A stretch of 64,000 nucleotides of DNA from Clostridia bacterium (GTDB taxonomy: Bacteria > Bacillota > Clostridia > Christensenellales > CAAEEZ01): positions 185,230-249,229 of the forward strand of contig CAAEEZ010000016.1 of assembly GCA_900755035.1 (NCBI GenBank), written 5' to 3'. Below, in pieces: positions 61,027-64,000 of this stretch (the first letter of the stretch is position 1; each line of letters begins with the position of its first letter). The translations under genes and the position numbers were made by a program. The notes beneath the pieces were generated by a model that had not been told where the DNA came from, ran no database searches, and worked only from the letters and a program-made list of their open reading frames with translations.

Positions 61027-62451
61027 TTACGGCTTTAATTCGCCGTCAGTGCAATGAATTGTGCATTGACCGGTAGGGTTCAGCCAGTAATTCTTTGTAA
61101 TACCTTGCCATTCTGTCGTTGTTCCGTCAAAGTTAATATCTGTTAAAGCGGAGCAATTAAAGAATGCTTGGTCGTTTATATTCTTTACGCTATTAGGGAT
61201 ATTAACGGTTTTTAGATTTTCGCAATATCTAAACGCTTTGTCGCCTATTGTAGTAACGGTACTAGGGATAGTTACGCTAGTAAGTTGCGTGCAGTTTTGG
61301 AAAGCAAACGGTTTAATTTCGGTCACGCCCTCAGGGATAACAAGGTCGGTAACTATTTCGCCGTTTACGTATAATTTAGTAGTAACGTTTGATCTTGTCG
61401 TAGCAAGTGGATTACTATTTTCTTCAGCAAAATCTATTTTGCACCATGCGGCAACGTCCGTTATATACACGCTTTCGATGCCCTTGTAATTCGCAAATGC
61501 CTCTTTTCCGATTTTGGATAGACTAGACGGAATAGTTACGCTTTTAATAGACGTGTTAGGATAGTTGTAATTGTTGGCAAAGGTGCCTGGTTTAATTTCT
61601 GTTACGCCGTTAGGTATAACAAGGTCGGTAACTATTTTGCCGTTAAGTAGTAAGGTCGCTTTGCCAGTGAACAACGGATTACTTTGAAGGTTATAGTTAC
61701 CCTTATTATTACAAAACGTGATATTGCACCATGCGCCTATATCGGTCACGTTCACTTCTTTTATTTTACTATAATTAAATGCTTCGTAAATGGTGGTTAT
61801 GCTTGCAGGAATATCTAGTCTTTCAAGGTTGCAAGAATTAAAAGCGTCTTTAGCAATAGTCGTTACGCCTTCAGGGATAGTTAACGACGTAAGGCTAGTA
61901 CAATTCTTAAAAGCGTTCGTGGAAATGCTAGTAATATTATTTGATAACGATACGCTTGTAAGACTAGTACAACCCGAAAATACATTGTTTTCCATAGTTG
62001 TTACGCTGTTTGGGATAACTACGCTAGTAATAGGGGCGTCTTGGAAAGCGCCAAAACCTAACGTCGTAACGGGCAAATTTTCGTACGTTGCAGGAACAAC
62101 TACGTCTGTATCCGTGCAAGTGCCTATGTCTGTTAGTTTGTAACTTTCGCCGTCTGCATTTAGTTCAAATGCTAAGCCTTCGGACGACTTTACGTAGCCA
62201 CAAGTCGTGCATTTTTTATCGTAATAAGTGTGCTCGCCTTTATCGGTTATCTCGTTGCAGTCGTCGTAAATACACTCGTGATAGTGGTGTGTAGCGTCGT
62301 AAGACCACTCGGTAGCAAATACGTGTTCGTGCGTATCGTTGCTATCGGTATTATCACCACTGTTGCCACCACCACTACAACCGGCAATAGCAAAAGTTAA
62401 GGCTATAACGCAACTAAGCGCCATAGCAAGTGTTAAAAATCTTTTTTTCAT
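61027..62451 (-). CDS. BspA-type leucine-rich-repeat surface lipoprotein
   Basis: This 474-residue lipoprotein has signal AIAGC (Cys25), a low-complexity spacer and a His/Cys-containing segment (THEHVFATEWSYDATHHYHE, CTTCGYVKS). The rest is BspA-type LRR_5 repeats of the form VTTIxxxAFxxCxxLTSVxIPxSV. Such proteins bind host or microbial surfaces. I chose ATG 62451, with AGGAGG 6 bases upstream. The open frame to 62574 would run through a recombination site and was rejected. No fixed promoter is visible in front. The only good promoter lies in an invertible segment (62485-62596) and points away in this sequence. Expression is therefore predicted phase-variable and OFF here. Confidence 0.87.
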   Translation of the reverse strand: MKKRFLTLAMALSCVIALTFAIAGCSGGGNSGDNTDSNDTHEHVFATEWSYDATHHYHECIYDDCNEITDKGEHTYYDKKCTTCGYVKSSEGLAFELNADGESYKLTDIGTCTDTDVVVPATYENLPVTTLGFGAFQDAPITSVVIPNSVTTMENNVFSGCTSLTSVSLSNNITSISTNAFKNCTSLTSLTIPEGVTTIAKDAFNSCNLERLDIPASITTIYEAFNYSKIKEVNVTDIGAWCNITFCNNKGNYNLQSNPLFTGKATLLLNGKIVTDLVIPNGVTEIKPGTFANNYNYPNTSIKSVTIPSSLSKIGKEAFANYKGIESVYITDVAAWCKIDFAEENSNPLATTRSNVTTKLYVNGEIVTDLVIPEGVTEIKPFAFQNCTQLTSVTIPSTVTTIGDKAFRYCENLKTVNIPNSVKNINDQAFFNCSALTDINFDGTTTEWQGITKNYWLNPTGQCTIHCTDGELKP

Positions 62452-62469
62452 AATCATCCTCCTGATTTG

Positions 62470-62611
62470 TTGCAGTAATAGTGTACTTTTACTTTTAGAG
62501 TATGTATTTACATAATTAATTAAATATGTTATAATAAATAAGCAAAAATGGTAGATTTGCGTAGTAAAACACATTTTTTAGAGTTGTAGTAAAAGTACAC
62601 ATTTACTACAA
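62470..62611. repeat. Two inverted recombination sites bounding an invertible segment
   Basis: Site L (62470-62497) and site R (62584-62611) are each dyad sites with a 2-base centre (GT at 62483-62484, AC at 62597-62598). The two sites face each other in inverted orientation. Their best-matching 13 bases are identical (GTGTACTTTTACT at 62481-62493, reverse complement at 62588-62600), and the match extends to 19 of 22. Site R half-sites agree at 12 of 13 positions. This half-site/dinucleotide design is that of serine DNA invertases, and such an enzyme is encoded 86 bases away. The ~112-base segment between the cores contains the promoter at 62507-62535. Confidence 0.78.
62507..62535 (+). promoter_or_regulatory. 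Invertible promoter (currently toward the recombinase)
   Basis: TTTACA (62507-62512) and TATAAT (62530-62535) are 17 bases apart on the plus strand. After inversion the same promoter would fire leftward, giving a leader of about 90 bases to the LRR lipoprotein ATG at 62451. Confidence 0.75.
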
Positions 62612-62696
62612 ATTTTTCTTGATATACGGCTTTTCAAATTGTAATTTTATAAAAAATTCGCTATTCTTATAGTCAAAAAACAAAGGAGAATTGTTT

Positions 62697-63326
62697 ATGA
62701 TTTACGCATATGCAAGAGTGTCGGCAAAAGATCAAAATTTACAAAGGCAACTTACTGCTTTTGACGAGTTCGGTATTGAAAAACGCCATATTTTTTCGGA
62801 AAAGAAAAGCGGTAAAGATTTTCAGCGAATAGAATATCGAAGGTTGTTACAAAAGCTTAAAAGTGGGGATTTGCTCGTTATTACTTCTATTGATAGATTA
62901 GGTAGAAATTATAATCAAATAATAGAGGAGTGGAATAAAATAGTGAACGAAATAGGGGCGGATATTCTAGTTTTGGATATGCCACTACTAGATACGAGAG
63001 AAAAGAGCGATACACTTGTAGGTAAGTTTATATCCAATATCGTATTGCAAGTTTTGTCGTTCGTAGCCGAAAACGAAAGGGAAAACATAAAACTGCGTCA
63101 AATGGAAGGGATAAGGGTGGCAAAGGAAAAGGGCGTTAGGTTCGGTAGGCCGTCTATCGTGTATTCTAATGAGTTTTTATCGGTAGCAAACGGCTATATA
63201 GATAAGCGTATTAAACTTAAAAACGCTTTGCAAATACTAAATATCAACCAAAGTAACTTCTACTATCATATACGAAAAATACGCAATTTTGATAGGCAAA
63301 ATTTATCCGTCGCTAAAAAGGTGTAG
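62697..63326 (+). CDS. Serine site-specific recombinase (resolvase/invertase type)
   Basis: This 209-residue protein has the size and layout of Hin-like DNA invertases. The catalytic domain carries nucleophile Ser in YARVSAKDQNLQRQL and the active-site Arg in TSIDRLGRNYNQI. The long E helix (FVAENERENIKLRQMEGIRVAKEKG) leads to a C-terminal helix-turn-helix (KNALQILNINQSNFYYHIRK) for site binding. AAAGGAG precedes the ATG at 62697. An upstream in-frame TTG (62691) is less likely. Its partner is most likely the pair of dyad sites just upstream, not a transposon res site. As sequenced, the invertible promoter would transcribe it. Confidence 0.9.
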   Translation: MIYAYARVSAKDQNLQRQLTAFDEFGIEKRHIFSEKKSGKDFQRIEYRRLLQKLKSGDLLVITSIDRLGRNYNQIIEEWNKIVNEIGADILVLDMPLLDTREKSDTLVGKFISNIVLQVLSFVAENERENIKLRQMEGIRVAKEKGVRFGRPSIVYSNEFLSVANGYIDKRIKLKNALQILNINQSNFYYHIRKIRNFDRQNLSVAKKV

Positions 63327-63407
63327 CAAATGGGAAAGTTGTGGCTTGAACGTAAAGTGAAAAACGTGGTAGTTTTAGCAAAAGGCGTCGTCTTTGAAAA
63401 GTAGTAT

Positions 63408-63443
63408 AAAAAAGAGTGTAACTTAACCGCTACACTCTTTTTT
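63408..63443. terminator. Bidirectional terminator (right flank of LRR cassette)
   Basis: A perfect 13-bp stem (63408-63420 with 63431-63443) with AAAAAA/TTTTTT ends terminates both the recombinase and the opposing tRNA-Arg. It closely matches the hairpin at 60939-60972. Confidence 0.92.
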
Positions 63444-63519
63444 GGTGCACCGTAAGGAGTTCGAATCCCTAGCCTTTGGTTCCGTAGACCAACGCTCTAT
63501 CCAGTTGAGCTAACGGTGC
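63443..63519 (-). tRNA. tRNA-Arg (ACG)
   Basis: The minus strand folds as a tRNA. The acceptor GCACCGT/ACGGTGC (63513-63519 with 63447-63453) has discriminator A and encoded CCA. The D arm contains TAGCTCAACTGGATAGAGC, the anticodon stem TTGGT/ACCAA has loop CTACGGA (anticodon ACG, read as ICG after deamination), and the T arm contains GATTCGAAC. Confidence 0.95.
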
Positions 63520-63551
63520 GTAAAAAACAAATTGCTTTTTAATGCTAATAC

Positions 63552-63580
63552 ATTATATTGCACCTTGCCGTTTTTGTCAA
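63552..63580 (-). promoter_or_regulatory. Promoter of tRNA-Arg
   Basis: Minus-strand perfect TTGACA (63575-63580) and TATAAT (63552-63557), 17 bases apart. Confidence 0.88.
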
Positions 63581-63790
63581 ACGATTTTAGCCTTATAGGC
63601 GTAATTTTGGGAAAGTAGGTAAAGGAAAGAAAGGATAAAACACGCTATAAAATGGCGACAAATCGTGAAAAAGATAGCCTATTTAACGTAGTGTATATAG
63701 TGGCAAAACGGTAAATACTGCGTGATAAATTAGTTAGTTAAAAAAAAGTGAAATAAATTCAAAAAACTTTGAAAAAAGATTGAAAATTTG

Positions 63791-63819
63791 TTGACAACTT
63801 TTTTTTAGTATGGTAATAT
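63791..63819 (+). promoter_or_regulatory. rRNA operon promoter
   Basis: TTGACA (63791-63796) and TAATAT (63814-63819) are 17 bases apart. The leader that follows has the CAATTGAACAAACAG stretch typical of Firmicutes rrn antitermination and processing regions. The rest of 63581-63790 is AT rich and shows nothing I can name. Confidence 0.85.
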
Positions 63820-63961
63820 GATTAGGCTGTCGTTATGGCAGTTTATGGAACCTTGACAATTGAACAAACAGAATGAACGAAATTAAACAAACCTGTTAAT
63901 TTTAGAAAAATTAATAAACAAACGCAATAATTTTTAGGAAGCATAGCGTTTAGTCAAGATT

Positions 63962-64000
63962 GAACTCAAGAGTTTGATCCTGGCTCAGGACGAACGCTGG
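63962..64000 (+). rRNA. 16S ribosomal RNA (5' partial)
   Basis: The window ends in the universal bacterial 16S start: AGAGTTTGATCCTGGCTCAG at 63971-63990, followed by GACGAACGCTGG. The mature 5' end is placed at about 63962 by comparison with the E. coli numbering of this segment. The gene runs off the right edge. Confidence 0.95.

Noticed and set aside
62452..62574. Upstream extension of the LRR lipoprotein frame (start at 62574)
   Set aside because: It would run through the left recombination site and the promoter segment, and would hide the lipoprotein signal. ATG 62451 with AGGAGG is far better.
63330..63404. 24-codon frame after the recombinase
   Set aside because: No ribosome binding site and no family pattern. 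It lies between a stop codon and a terminator.
1..64000. CRISPR array
   Set aside because: No regularly spaced direct repeats and no cas-like genes were seen on either strand.

Overview
The window is a low-GC Firmicutes (Clostridia-type) chromosome segment, probably from an uncultured gut lineage. The evidence is strong TTGACA/TATAAT promoters, AGGAGG ribosome binding sites, Gram-positive lipoproteins, ECF transport and a yybP-ykoY riboswitch. The exact taxon cannot be read from the sequence. It ends at the 5' end of a 16S rRNA gene.

Layout. 0-2 kb: two membrane/zinc-ribbon proteins, the first cut by the window edge. 2-5.4 kb: FeoAB ferrous iron uptake and a purine nucleoside phosphorylase. 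5.5-11.4 kb: a cobalamin riboswitch with promoter and terminator controlling six overlapping genes, namely a small protein, a propeller lipoprotein, a DUF4430 (transcobalamin-like) protein and a complete ECF importer (T, fused A-A', S). 11.6-23.4 kb: sugar-related genes, including DUF2804, a ROK regulator, an MFS transporter, a frameshifted M20 peptidase, a GH20 hexosaminidase, a GNAT acetyltransferase and a domain-permuted GH3.

23.5-42.7 kb is an accessory region ending beside tRNA-Leu(CAG). It holds a type III restriction-modification pair whose Mod subunit has DILY where DPPY is expected. Next comes a large serine recombinase with an HNH-like protein, a PLD-like protein, an XRE regulator and a DUF4238 protein. 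A tightly overlapped operon follows (Hsp70-like protein, zinc-ribbon protein, CFI-box-CTERM protein). The region closes with a small mobilizable module (tyrosine integrase, MobV relaxase, an oriT-like inverted-repeat block and a leaderless sigma-like regulator).

42.8-60.8 kb returns to chromosomal genes: tRNA-Leu, a frameshifted NERD protein, a Na/Pi cotransporter, a 10-kb surface-protein/ABC operon, a Pr6Pr-like membrane protein, mntP behind a manganese riboswitch, a GntR-ABC operon with a frameshifted permease, and a sugar acetyltransferase.

61.0-63.4 kb is the most striking locus. A BspA-type leucine-rich-repeat lipoprotein and a Hin-size serine recombinase diverge from a ~112-bp segment. 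That segment carries one good promoter and is bounded by two inverted 28-bp dyad sites with GT/AC cores. This is the anatomy of an invertible-promoter phase-variation switch. As sequenced, the promoter points at the recombinase and away from the lipoprotein. The cassette is flanked by two nearly identical terminator hairpins. tRNA-Arg(ACG) and an rRNA promoter follow.

Four genes (M20, GNAT, NERD, ABC permease) are each one base out of frame, two of them at poly-A runs. This could mean sequencing or assembly error, or real decay.
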